A stretch of DNA of 40,361 bases from Lentisphaeraceae bacterium (GTDB lineage: Bacteria; Verrucomicrobiota; Kiritimatiellia; RFP12; UBA1067), in the NCBI GenBank assembly GCA_004551905.1, contig SFPL01000085.1, positions 1 through 40,361 on the forward strand, written 5' to 3'. The notes below the pieces were generated by a model. It searched no databases. It saw only the letters and a program-made list of their open reading frames with translations, and was not told the origin of the DNA. Positions 14,356-22,229 of this stretch are shown here, one piece after another. The translations under genes were made by a program, and so were the position numbers. Numbering within the stretch: the first letter of the stretch is position 1; every line of letters starts with the position of its first letter.

Positions 14356-15722
14356 GGGGGCTACTCGCCATATTTGCCGCGGCGGCGCTGGCGGCGGCTT
14401 TCGCCGGCGACGCCGAGCGGACCGACGGCGAGGTGTGGAACGAGGGCGTCGAGTACTACCGTGCCGGCGACGTCACCAACGCGCTCCGCGTGCTGCGTCC
14501 GCTGATGCTCTCGAAGAGCCACGGCGCGCGCGCGGCGGAGGTGGTGGCGGCGATCGCCCATGCGCGCGGCGACCGCGAGGAGGCCGCGGCGGCGGCGCAG
14601 ATCGCGCTCAGGGCCGCGCCCGGCGACGCGAAGGCGAACCGCAACTTCACCCGCGCGGTCGACGGGCTCGCCGCCGAGCGCGAGACGAAGCACATCGAGG
14701 CTGTCATCAAGGCGGCGCAGGGCAAGGACCCGGGCGCGATGCTGCGCGAGGCGGCGTACGAGTCGCGGCGGCTTCTCGTGGAGGCCGGCGGCTACCTGAC
14801 CAACCGCGCGGAGCGCGCGGTGGCGCTCTCGGACGCGCTTTCGCGGCGCGCCGAGAAACTGGTCGACGTCTGGTATCCGCTGCGCGAGGCGATCGCGCAG
14901 TCGGTCACCAACGAGGAGCAGGCCGCGACCATCGTCGCGCAGATCGAGCAGGCGCAGGCGAAGACCAAGGCAGCGGCGAAGGACCTTTCCGACATGAAGG
15001 GCGAGGCGTATTCGGCGATGAGCGACGCCGAGCACGACTTCACCCGCTTCCTCAAGCTGGTGGCGCTGCCGCCGCTCGCGGTCGACGAAGGCCTCGTCGC
15101 GCAGTCGAACGCGTACCTCGACGTCGAGGCGGTGAACGGACGCGAATGGCAGCAGGACGCGCTCGACTTCACCCGCTCGTTCCGCGCCAAGTTCCCGGCC
15201 TGGGCGAGGAACTACGAGCAGCAGGCGCAGGCCGACACCAACAAGCCGCCGTTCACCGCCGAGGACCAGGCGAAGATCTCCGCGCTCGCGACCGAGCTGG
15301 AGAAGATACAGCTCGAGTGCTGCGAGAAGAGCGTCCCGCCCCAGCAGCTCAAGGCGTGCGACATCCTCAACGAGATCCGCGAGCTGCTGCCGAAGGACAA
15401 CAGCGGCGGCGGCCAGGGCCAGCCGCAGTCCGGCGGCCAGCAGGGACAGAACCAGCAGAATCAGGACCAGCAGCAGAACCAGGACCAGCAGCAGGACCAG
15501 CAGTCCGAGGACGGCGAGGGCGAGACCCAGGGCGAGCAGGAGGAGGAGCCGCCCGAGGCCGAGGAGGCCCAGGGCCAGGAAGGCGAGGAAGAGGAGAAGC
15601 CCGAGGACAAGGAGATCGAGGCGCTGCTCAAGAAGGCGCAGGAGCGCAACGACGAACACGAGGCGGACAAGAAGGCGCGGATGCGCAAGGCGCCGCTGCC
15701 GCCGAATGAAAGGGACTGGTGA
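14352..15722 (+). CDS. Secreted TPR/Gln-Glu-rich protein resembling BatC/BatE
   Basis: 456 residues. A signal peptide (about residues 1-18, Ala-rich) leads into a TPR-like helical segment (WNEGVEYYRAGDVTNALRVL) and a long Ala/Glu helical domain. From about residue 350 the sequence becomes a low-complexity Gln/Gly then Glu-rich tract. It ends in a charged helix with ALLKKAQERN and finally NERDW. A TPR domain, a Gln/Glu-rich linker and a terminal K/R-D-W are characteristic of BatC/BatE-like proteins of aerotolerance (Bat) operons. No BatA/BatB VWA partner or MoxR ATPase is adjacent. The start overlaps pyrF as ATGA. Function is inferred from architecture only. Confidence 0.6.
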   Translation: MRGLLAIFAAAALAAAFAGDAERTDGEVWNEGVEYYRAGDVTNALRVLRPLMLSKSHGARAAEVVAAIAHARGDREEAAAAAQIALRAAPGDAKANRNFTRAVDGLAAERETKHIEAVIKAAQGKDPGAMLREAAYESRRLLVEAGGYLTNRAERAVALSDALSRRAEKLVDVWYPLREAIAQSVTNEEQAATIVAQIEQAQAKTKAAAKDLSDMKGEAYSAMSDAEHDFTRFLKLVALPPLAVDEGLVAQSNAYLDVEAVNGREWQQDALDFTRSFRAKFPAWARNYEQQAQADTNKPPFTAEDQAKISALATELEKIQLECCEKSVPPQQLKACDILNEIRELLPKDNSGGGQGQPQSGGQQGQNQQNQDQQQNQDQQQDQQSEDGEGETQGEQEEEPPEAEEAQGQEGEEEEKPEDKEIEALLKKAQERNDEHEADKKARMRKAPLPPNERDW

Positions 15723-16779
15723 TGAAGATCATAGTGGCATGCGGAGGGACCGGCGGACACGCGTTTCCGGGGCTCGCGGTGGCAGAGGAGCTCGTGCGCC
15801 GCGGACACGAGGTGACGGTGTGGGAGTCGGGCCGTGACGTCGAGAGCTCGGTGATGAAGCGCTGGCAGGGTCCGGTGTTCTCCACCGGCGCGCGGCAGCT
15901 CAAGATCCGCAACGCGCTCTTCAACTTCGCCTCGATTCTCCGCTGCCGCCGCGAGATGCGGCGGAACCGTCCCGACGCGCTCCTTGCGATGGGCTCCTAC
16001 TCGTCGCTGCCGCCGGTGCTGGCGGCCCGCAGCCGCAAGGTGAGGATCTGCCTCCACGAGGCGAACACGGTGCCGGGCAAGGCGGTAGAGTTCCTCTCGC
16101 GCTTCGCCGACGCGGTGGCGATCAGCTTCGAAAGCACGGCCAAGTATCTGCCGGGAGTGAAGACGGTGGTGACGGGGCTTCCGGTGCGCGCCGAGATCGC
16201 CTCGGGCTCGCGCTTCGGCTTCATCCCGCCGGACTCCTTCGTGGTCTTCGTGACCGGCGGCTCGCAGGGCGCGCACGCCGTGAACGAGCTTACGAGCAAG
16301 GCGCTTGTGAAGATGAAGGCCGAGCTCGACCGCCGCGGCGCCGGGAGGAAGCTCTACGTGATCCACCAGACCGGCGCGAAGGACGAGGCCGAGGTAGCCG
16401 CGGCGTACGCGAACGCCGAGATCCCCGCGCGCGTCCACGCCTTCGAGACCGACATGGCGTCCGCGTTCGCGTCCGCCGACGTGGTGGTCGCGCGCGCGGG
16501 CGCGTCCACCTGCTTCGAGCTCGCCGCGTGCGGCAAGCCCGCGCTGCTCGTGCCGCTGCCGTCTGCCGTGCGCAACCACCAGCACTTCAACGCGGACGCC
16601 TTCGCCTCGCGCGGCGCGGCTGACGAGGGCGTGCAGTCCAAGCTCGACCCCCTGCAGGCATGCCGCCACCTTCTGGGGTTCTACGACAACCCGGCGCGGC
16701 TCGCCGGGATGTCCGAGAAGATGAAGGCGCTGGCCACGCCCGACGCAGCCGCCAGGGTGGCGGACATGGTGGAAGGGGA

Positions 16780-16783
<4 letters not shown>
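15722..16783 (+). CDS. murG: UDP-GlcNAc:undecaprenyl-PP-MurNAc-pentapeptide GlcNAc transferase
   Basis: 353 residues from the ATG at 15722 (a GTG one codon earlier is also possible; AAAGGG lies 7 nt before the ATG). The GT28 signatures are the N-terminal GGTGGHAFPGLAVAEEL and the UDP-GlcNAc-binding ARAGASTCFELAACGKPALL. FVTGGSQGAHAVNE is the second glycine-rich loop. MurG makes lipid II at the inner face of the membrane. It starts with a one-base overlap (TGATG) and ends in an ATGA overlap with the aminotransferase. It is separated by about 20 kb from the ddl-ftsQAZ genes it usually accompanies. Confidence 0.95.
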
Positions 16784-17958
<1,175 letters not shown>

Positions 17959-17987
17959 TTTCTCAAACGACAACGGAGGGCGCCAAG

Positions 17988-18542
17988 ATGGAGGCGAAGG
18001 TCAAGTTCATGAAGAAGGTGGGGTCGTGGCGCGAGGTGGCGGACGCCGCGCGCACCACGATCCGTCTCGACGAGGGCGTGAAGGAGCCGAGCCCGCGCTG
18101 GAAGAAGCGCATCCTCCTCGCAGAGCACTCGCCGGTGCGCAAGCTCTGCTTCAACTGGAAGTGGGTCGACCTGCCATACTGGGTGTCGGTGCACTTCGTG
18201 CGCCACAAGTTCGGCATCGAGCACTTCGTCTCCACCCAGCGCACCGACCGCACCGGCACGCCGCGGGACTCGAGCCGCCAGGACGCGCCGGTGATGCACG
18301 AGTGCTTTGCGAACGCGCAGGCGGTGATGTTCATCTCGCGGCGGCGGCTTTGCGGACAGGCGAGCCCCGAGACGCGCGCGGCGTGGAAGCTGGTGGTGGA
18401 CGAGATCGCCAAGACCGAGCCCGAGCTCGCCGCGTGCTGCGTGCCGGAGTGCGTCTACCGCGGGTTCTGCCCCGAGTTCAAGCCCTGCGGGTTCTGCGGA
18501 ACACAGGCCTGGAAAGAGGCGGTCGAGCGCTACCGCGCGTGA
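17988..18542 (+). CDS. ThyX-like (FAD-dependent thymidylate synthase) protein with Cys-rich tail
   Basis: 184 residues from the ATG at 17988, with GGAGG 8 nt upstream. The central region follows the ThyX plan: AEHSPVRKL, then VHFVRHKFGIEHF and STQRTDR in place of the classical RHR-x7-8-S-x-RY motif, then a helix ISRRRLCGQASPETR resembling the C-terminal AQ-x-IR segment. It therefore probably methylates dUMP using methylene-tetrahydrofolate and FAD. The last 35 residues hold six cysteines (C150, C151, C155, C161, C167, C170), unusual for ThyX and suggestive of metal binding or a disulfide cluster. No thyA is in the window. Confidence 0.7.
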   Translation: MEAKVKFMKKVGSWREVADAARTTIRLDEGVKEPSPRWKKRILLAEHSPVRKLCFNWKWVDLPYWVSVHFVRHKFGIEHFVSTQRTDRTGTPRDSSRQDAPVMHECFANAQAVMFISRRRLCGQASPETRAAWKLVVDEIAKTEPELAACCVPECVYRGFCPEFKPCGFCGTQAWKEAVERYRA

Positions 18543-18558
18543 GGCCGTTGTCCCTGGC

Positions 18559-19698
18559 ATGCTCTGGAGGCTGACGTTCCAGCTGATCCCCCTGGCCGCG
18601 CTTGGCGCGGCGGTCGTGTTCGGCGTATTGCCGCTGCGGCTTCCGCGCCGCTGGCTGTGGCTGTCCGTCGCCGTGCTGGCGCTCGCGTTTTCGAAGTTCG
18701 CGGTCTTTGCCGTCGTCGGGGGCGACGCCTTCACGCCCATGCTGCCGGCGCCGGTCATCTGGGCGCTGGGCTGGGCCTACGGCGCGGCGATGTTCTACGC
18801 GCTCTTCGCCGGCGTCGCCTGGGCGGTTGACCTCTTGCCGCTGCTCGTCCGCCGCCCGGTCGGACTGCGGTTTAGGCGCATCCGCGCAGTTGCGCTCGCC
18901 GCCGCGGCGGTTGCGCTCGCTTCCTGGGGCATTTTCGAGGGCGTGCGTACGCCGCCGACGAGGAGCGTCGAGGTTGTGTTCGACGATCTGCCTGCGGAGT
19001 TCGATGGCTACCGCATCGTCCATCTCAGCGACCTCCACTGCTCAAGCGCCGCGCGGGAACCGAGGTTCCGGCGGATCGTCGACCGCGTCAATGCGCTCGA
19101 GCCCGACCTGGTGGCGATCACCGGCGACTTCGTGGACGGGCTTCCCGCCGACCGGCAGGACGACCTCTCGCCGCTTCGGTCCCTCAGAGCCCGGGACGGC
19201 GTCGTGGGCTGCACCGGCAACCACGAGATGTACTGGCGGTGGGACCGGTGGTGCGACGTCCTCATTGGATTCGGCATCGTGTTTCCGGAGAAGACGGGGC
19301 CGGTCGAGATCCGCCGCGGCGAAAGCTCAATCTTCGTGGGCGGGATGCGCGACCGCGCCTTCTTCTGCCGGCGTGAGGACTGGCGCGCGGACGGCGCCTT
19401 TGCCGGAGTGCCGGCGGACGCGTTTCGGGTGCTGCTCTGCCACCGTCCGTTCACGGCGGCGACCGGCGCGGCGGAAGCCGGGGTGAGCCTGCAGCTTTCC
19501 GGCCACACCCATGGCGGGGCGATGCCGCTTTTGAGCCTGCTGGTCGCGCGGTTCAACGAGGGACATGTCCGCGGGCTCTTCGAGTTCGCGCCCGGGCGCT
19601 TTCTGCATGTCTCGCCCGGCACCGGCCAGTGGGCTGGTTTCCCGCTCCGCATCCTCAACCGCGCCGAAATCACCGTCATCGTCCTCCGCCGCCGCTGA
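18559..19698 (+). CDS. Membrane-anchored metallophosphoesterase (YkuE/YaeI-like)
   Basis: 379 residues. About four hydrophobic segments fill residues 5-128. A calcineurin-like phosphoesterase domain follows with all metal motifs: D158 and H160 (HLSDLHCSS), D190 (TGDFVDG), N221-H222 (GNHEMY), H295 (LCHRPF) and H316/H318 (SGHTHGG). Homologues such as YaeI and YkuE hydrolyse phosphodiesters; in lipid A pathways related enzymes act on UDP-diacylglucosamine, but the membrane-anchored YkuE-type substrate is unsettled. It starts 16 nt after the ThyX-like gene and is the last member of the fabH operon. Confidence 0.88.
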   Translation: MLWRLTFQLIPLAALGAAVVFGVLPLRLPRRWLWLSVAVLALAFSKFAVFAVVGGDAFTPMLPAPVIWALGWAYGAAMFYALFAGVAWAVDLLPLLVRRPVGLRFRRIRAVALAAAAVALASWGIFEGVRTPPTRSVEVVFDDLPAEFDGYRIVHLSDLHCSSAAREPRFRRIVDRVNALEPDLVAITGDFVDGLPADRQDDLSPLRSLRARDGVVGCTGNHEMYWRWDRWCDVLIGFGIVFPEKTGPVEIRRGESSIFVGGMRDRAFFCRREDWRADGAFAGVPADAFRVLLCHRPFTAATGAAEAGVSLQLSGHTHGGAMPLLSLLVARFNEGHVRGLFEFAPGRFLHVSPGTGQWAGFPLRILNRAEITVIVLRRR

Positions 19699-19705
19699 GG
19701 AGAGC

Positions 19706-19736
19706 CACGAGGCACGAGGCACGGATATGGTATAAT
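19706..19736 (+). promoter_or_regulatory. Leaderless promoter of thiN with heptad repeat
   Basis: TATGGTATAATACGC with the hexamer at 19731-19736, 9 nt from the ATG and no Shine-Dalgarno. Two CACGAGG heptads (19706-19719) are followed by a partial CACGG; the full units end 6 nt before the TATGG core at 19726. This is the same spacing and orientation as at rlmN and 4218. Confidence 0.8.
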
Positions 19737-19745
19737 ACGCGCAGT

Positions 19746-20345
19746 ATGAGCAACTACACGGTCATTGTCGCGGATGGCGACTTTCCGCGGCCGGGCGGCG
19801 AGGCAAGGCGGCTTCTTGAGCGCGCCCGCCGCGTGGTAGCCTGCGATGGCGCCGCGCTCGCCTACCGGCGGCGGTTCCGCAGATGGCCGGACTATACCGT
19901 GGGCGACTTCGACTCGTGCCGGGCAGCGCCGCCGAACGCGGTGCGGGTGGAGTCGCAGGATGACAACGACCTCGCCAAGGCGATTGCGTTCTGTCGCAGA
20001 CGGGAATGGCGCGACCTGGTGGTAGTCGGCGCGACTGGTCGGCGCGAGGACCACACGATCGGCAATGTCTTCCGCGCGCTGGAGGCGCAGGTGAAGGTGG
20101 TGACCGACTTCGGCGTGTTCCATCCGGTCCATGGCCGCGCGCGGCTCCGGGCGTGGAAGGGCGCCGGGGTGTCGGTGTTCACGGCGGACCCGAAGGCGAG
20201 GATGGAGTCGAAGGGGCTCACGTGGCCGCTGGACGGGGTGAGGTTCGCGAAGCCGTACTGCGCCACGCTGAACCGGGCCGCAGCCGCGACGATCGAAGTC
20301 GAGTCTTCCTCCCTCGCCTTCGTCTACATCGAGTCAAGACAATGA
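19746..20345 (+). CDS. thiN: Thiamine pyrophosphokinase
   Basis: 199 residues from the ATG at 19746. The TPK catalytic motifs are present: VACDGAALAY, VGDFDS (52-57), DDNDLAKAI (72-80) and GATGRREDHTIGN (95-107). The C-terminal thiamine-binding half ends TLNRAAAATIEVESSSLAFVY, matching the (S/N)N-x-x-x-G-type beta region in outline. It transfers pyrophosphate from ATP to thiamine. The start is set by the promoter 9 nt away; the open frame continuing upstream runs into the metallophosphoesterase and is not real. It overlaps the SDR gene as ATGA. Confidence 0.92.
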   Translation: MSNYTVIVADGDFPRPGGEARRLLERARRVVACDGAALAYRRRFRRWPDYTVGDFDSCRAAPPNAVRVESQDDNDLAKAIAFCRRREWRDLVVVGATGRREDHTIGNVFRALEAQVKVVTDFGVFHPVHGRARLRAWKGAGVSVFTADPKARMESKGLTWPLDGVRFAKPYCATLNRAAAATIEVESSSLAFVYIESRQ

Positions 20346-21013
20346 AGGATTTTGTCACAAATCATCTTACTGCGGTGGTGACTGGGGGTGCGACGCGGAT
20401 CGGCCTCGCGGTCGCCGGGCGCCTGCGCGCCGGCGGTTGGCGGGTGCTGACGAGCTCCCACCGCGCCGATGCCGGCGCCGACATCGTCGCCGACCTCTCC
20501 GAGCCGGCTGGCGCGGCGCGCCTCTACGCCGAGGCGCTGCGGCAGCTCGGAGGTGAGCCGCCTGACCTCGTCGTCAACAACGCCGGACTTTTCGCCCAGG
20601 GCGAAGTAGACGCCGAAACCGCCGCGCGGATCGAGGCCGTCAACTACACTGCCGCGGAGAAGCTCACCATCCTCGCATCCGGTCGCGAATCCGGTCGCGG
20701 CGCGGTGGTGAACATCCTCGACTCTCGTGCGCTCGCGGGCGAAGGCGGCGGCGCCTACCTCGAGTCAAAGCGCAAGCTTGTCGATTTCACGCGCCGCGCT
20801 GCGGCGCTCTTCGCGGACACCCTGCGCGTCAACGGCGTCGCGCCGGGTCCAGTGCTCGCGCCGGTCGGCTTCCGCGAAAAGGCGGGCCTTACTCCGCTCG
20901 GCCGACCGACGCCGGAGGCGGTGGCCGAGGCGGTCGCCTTCCTCGCCGCGGCTCAGTTCACCACCGGCTGCATCATCGCCGTGGACGGCGGCGAAGAGGC
21001 GGTGGCGGTATGA
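20342..21013 (+). CDS. Short-chain dehydrogenase/reductase, pteridine-reductase-like
   Basis: 223 residues. SDR motifs are complete: cofactor loop TGGATRIG (14-21), NNAG (79-82), catalytic S128, and Y139-x3-K143 in AYLESKRK. SSHRADAG after the second strand fits NADPH preference. The TGGxxRIG variant and short length resemble FolM/PTR1-type dihydropteridine reductases more than FabG, but the substrate is not certain. It is translationally coupled on both sides, to thiN and birA. Confidence 0.82.
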   Translation: MKDFVTNHLTAVVTGGATRIGLAVAGRLRAGGWRVLTSSHRADAGADIVADLSEPAGAARLYAEALRQLGGEPPDLVVNNAGLFAQGEVDAETAARIEAVNYTAAEKLTILASGRESGRGAVVNILDSRALAGEGGGAYLESKRKLVDFTRRAAALFADTLRVNGVAPGPVLAPVGFREKAGLTPLGRPTPEAVAEAVAFLAAAQFTTGCIIAVDGGEEAVAV

Positions 21014-21765
21014 ACTGGACGGTCCACCACCTGCCGGAGACATCCTCCACCAACCTCGACGCGCGCGGCGCCGCACCGTGGACCGCGTTCACCGCCGACT
21101 TCCAGACCGCGGGGCGCGGACGCCTCGACCACCGCTGGCATTCGGCGAGCGGCGTCAACCTGATGATGAGCGCGGTCGTGCCGGTCGACGGAATGCCGCC
21201 CGAGGCGGCGGCTACTTTTCCGCTCGTCGCCGGGCTTGCCGTCGTCGGCGCGCTTTCGTCGCTCTGCCCGGACGCGTCCGCGCCTTTCCTCCTCAAGTGG
21301 CCGAACGACGTCTACGTCGGCGGCCGGAAGGTCTGCGGCATCCTCTGCGAGCGAGACGGTGAGAGGATCATCGCCGGCATCGGCGTCAACGTCGGCGAGC
21401 GCAGCTTCCCCGCCGAAATCGCTGCGCGTGCGACGTCGCTCGCGCTGGCGGTCAACGCGGCGCCGGCGGTCGCGGCGGTGCGGGACGCCGTCCTGGCCGC
21501 TCTTGCCGACCTCCACGCGGTCTGGCGGCGGGACGGCTTCGCGGCGCTGCATCCGCGCATCGCCGCGGTCGACTTCCTGCGCGGCCGCGAAGTCGAAGTG
21601 GTGCAGACCGATGTAGACACCGCGCCGGTCGCCGGCGTCTGCGGAGGGGTCAATCCCGACGGCTCGCTCGACGTGGCCGGCCATCCCGTCTTCGCCGGCG
21701 AGGCGAGGATTTTGATTCGTGATTCGTGGTTCGTGGCTCGCGAACTCGGCCGTTTGCCAAAGTAA
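21010..21765 (+). CDS. birA: Biotin-[acetyl-CoA-carboxylase] ligase, no HTH domain
   Basis: 251 residues. The ligase core has TSSTNLDAR, the biotinyl-AMP loop FQTAGRGRLDHRW (31-43), LKWPNDVYVGGRKVCGILCE and IAGIGVNVGE. There is no N-terminal winged helix, so it is a group I ligase that cannot repress bio genes. It attaches biotin to the acetyl-CoA carboxylase carrier subunit, consistent with fatty-acid genes nearby. The last 17 or so residues (from about 235) are encoded by a heptad repeat array and flanking sequence, so the natural C-terminus has been altered or extended by repeat DNA. Confidence 0.93.
   Translation: MNWTVHHLPETSSTNLDARGAAPWTAFTADFQTAGRGRLDHRWHSASGVNLMMSAVVPVDGMPPEAAATFPLVAGLAVVGALSSLCPDASAPFLLKWPNDVYVGGRKVCGILCERDGERIIAGIGVNVGERSFPAEIAARATSLALAVNAAPAVAAVRDAVLAALADLHAVWRRDGFAALHPRIAAVDFLRGREVEVVQTDVDTAPVAGVCGGVNPDGSLDVAGHPVFAGEARILIRDSWFVARELGRLPK
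21714..21741. repeat. Heptad tandem array, 4 units, inside the birA 3' end
   Basis: GATTCGT, GATTCGT, GGTTCGT, GGCTCGC in exact register, 28 bp, the same size as the arrays at 4235 and 9414. It is read as coding sequence for BirA residues about 235-244. No TATGGTATAAT core lies 6 nt away in either direction, so this copy is not part of a recognisable promoter. Confidence 0.85.
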
Positions 21766-21782
21766 ACGGAACTTAGAAAGGT

Positions 21783-21807
21783 TAAACGAAAGTTTAGTCG
21801 GATTTTT
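21783..21807 (+). terminator. Weak possible terminator after birA
   Basis: TAAAC-GAAA-GTTTA (21783-21796) forms a short AT-rich stem with a GAAA tetraloop. A run of five T follows at 21803-21807 after a 6-nt gap. The stem is weak, so this is only a candidate. Confidence 0.25.
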
Positions 21808-21812
21808 GACCA

Positions 21813-21842
21813 TTGAACGCGAAGGGGATTATTTGATATAAT
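21813..21842 (+). promoter_or_regulatory. Conventional promoter TTGAAC / TATAAT for the small-ORF/hydrolase operon
   Basis: TTGAAC (21813-21818), 18-nt spacer, TATAAT (21837-21842), then a short leader with AAAGG before the ATG at 21866. It lacks the TATGG extension and tandem array of the housekeeping promoters, so this operon uses a different promoter type. Confidence 0.6.
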
Positions 21843-21865
21843 ATTCACAAAAGGCATACTGTACC

Positions 21866-22093
21866 ATGGGGAAGGCAATAGACGTCAGCGATATTTCAGG
21901 GGATTCCGTCTACGGCATCTCCCGGGTCGAGTATATCGTGGACGGGTTCACGTTCGTCAAGAGCGTCGACTACTACTACGGAATATCGATTCAGGGCCTC
22001 TCCTCCACGATGGTCCGCGGCGATGTGCAGAAGGCCCTGACCGAGGTGCAGTACCAGATCGACAAGGAGGACAACCTCCTCGCAGCAGGATGA
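21866..22093 (+). CDS. Small hypothetical protein, 75 residues
   Basis: ATG at 21866, 75 residues, no signal peptide. An N-terminal strand-like region (VYGISRVEYIVDGFTFV) precedes an amphipathic helix (DVQKALTEVQYQIDKEDNLL). I do not recognise the family. Support for it being a gene is the good promoter, the leader with AAAGG and the coupled ORF that follows (ATGA overlap). Read together with that ORF it would form a helical hairpin of about 110 residues. Confidence 0.55.
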   Translation: MGKAIDVSDISGDSVYGISRVEYIVDGFTFVKSVDYYYGISIQGLSSTMVRGDVQKALTEVQYQIDKEDNLLAAG

Positions 22094-22203
22094 TGATCAA
22101 GCTCCAGTCCCTGACGAACAAGCGTGACCAGGCCTACGACCTCATCTCCAACGCGCTCAAGTCGATCAATACCGTTCTCACCGGCACCATGAACAACATG
22201 TAG
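22090..22203 (+). CDS. Small hypothetical protein, 37 residues, coupled to the previous ORF
   Basis: ATG at 22090 (or 22093) overlapping the previous TGA; 37 residues, ending TAG at 22201-22203. The peptide is one amphipathic helix (KLQSLTNKRDQAYDLISNAL, then a Ser/Thr/Asn-rich tail). Its heptad-like spacing resembles the C-terminal helix of small helical-hairpin export proteins such as secretion-needle subunits, but that is a shape similarity only. A -1 frameshift or a base deletion could fuse it to the 75-residue ORF. Confidence 0.45.
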   Translation: MMIKLQSLTNKRDQAYDLISNALKSINTVLTGTMNNM

Positions 22204-22229
22204 CCGCCCCGGCGGCAGAAAGGAACCAC

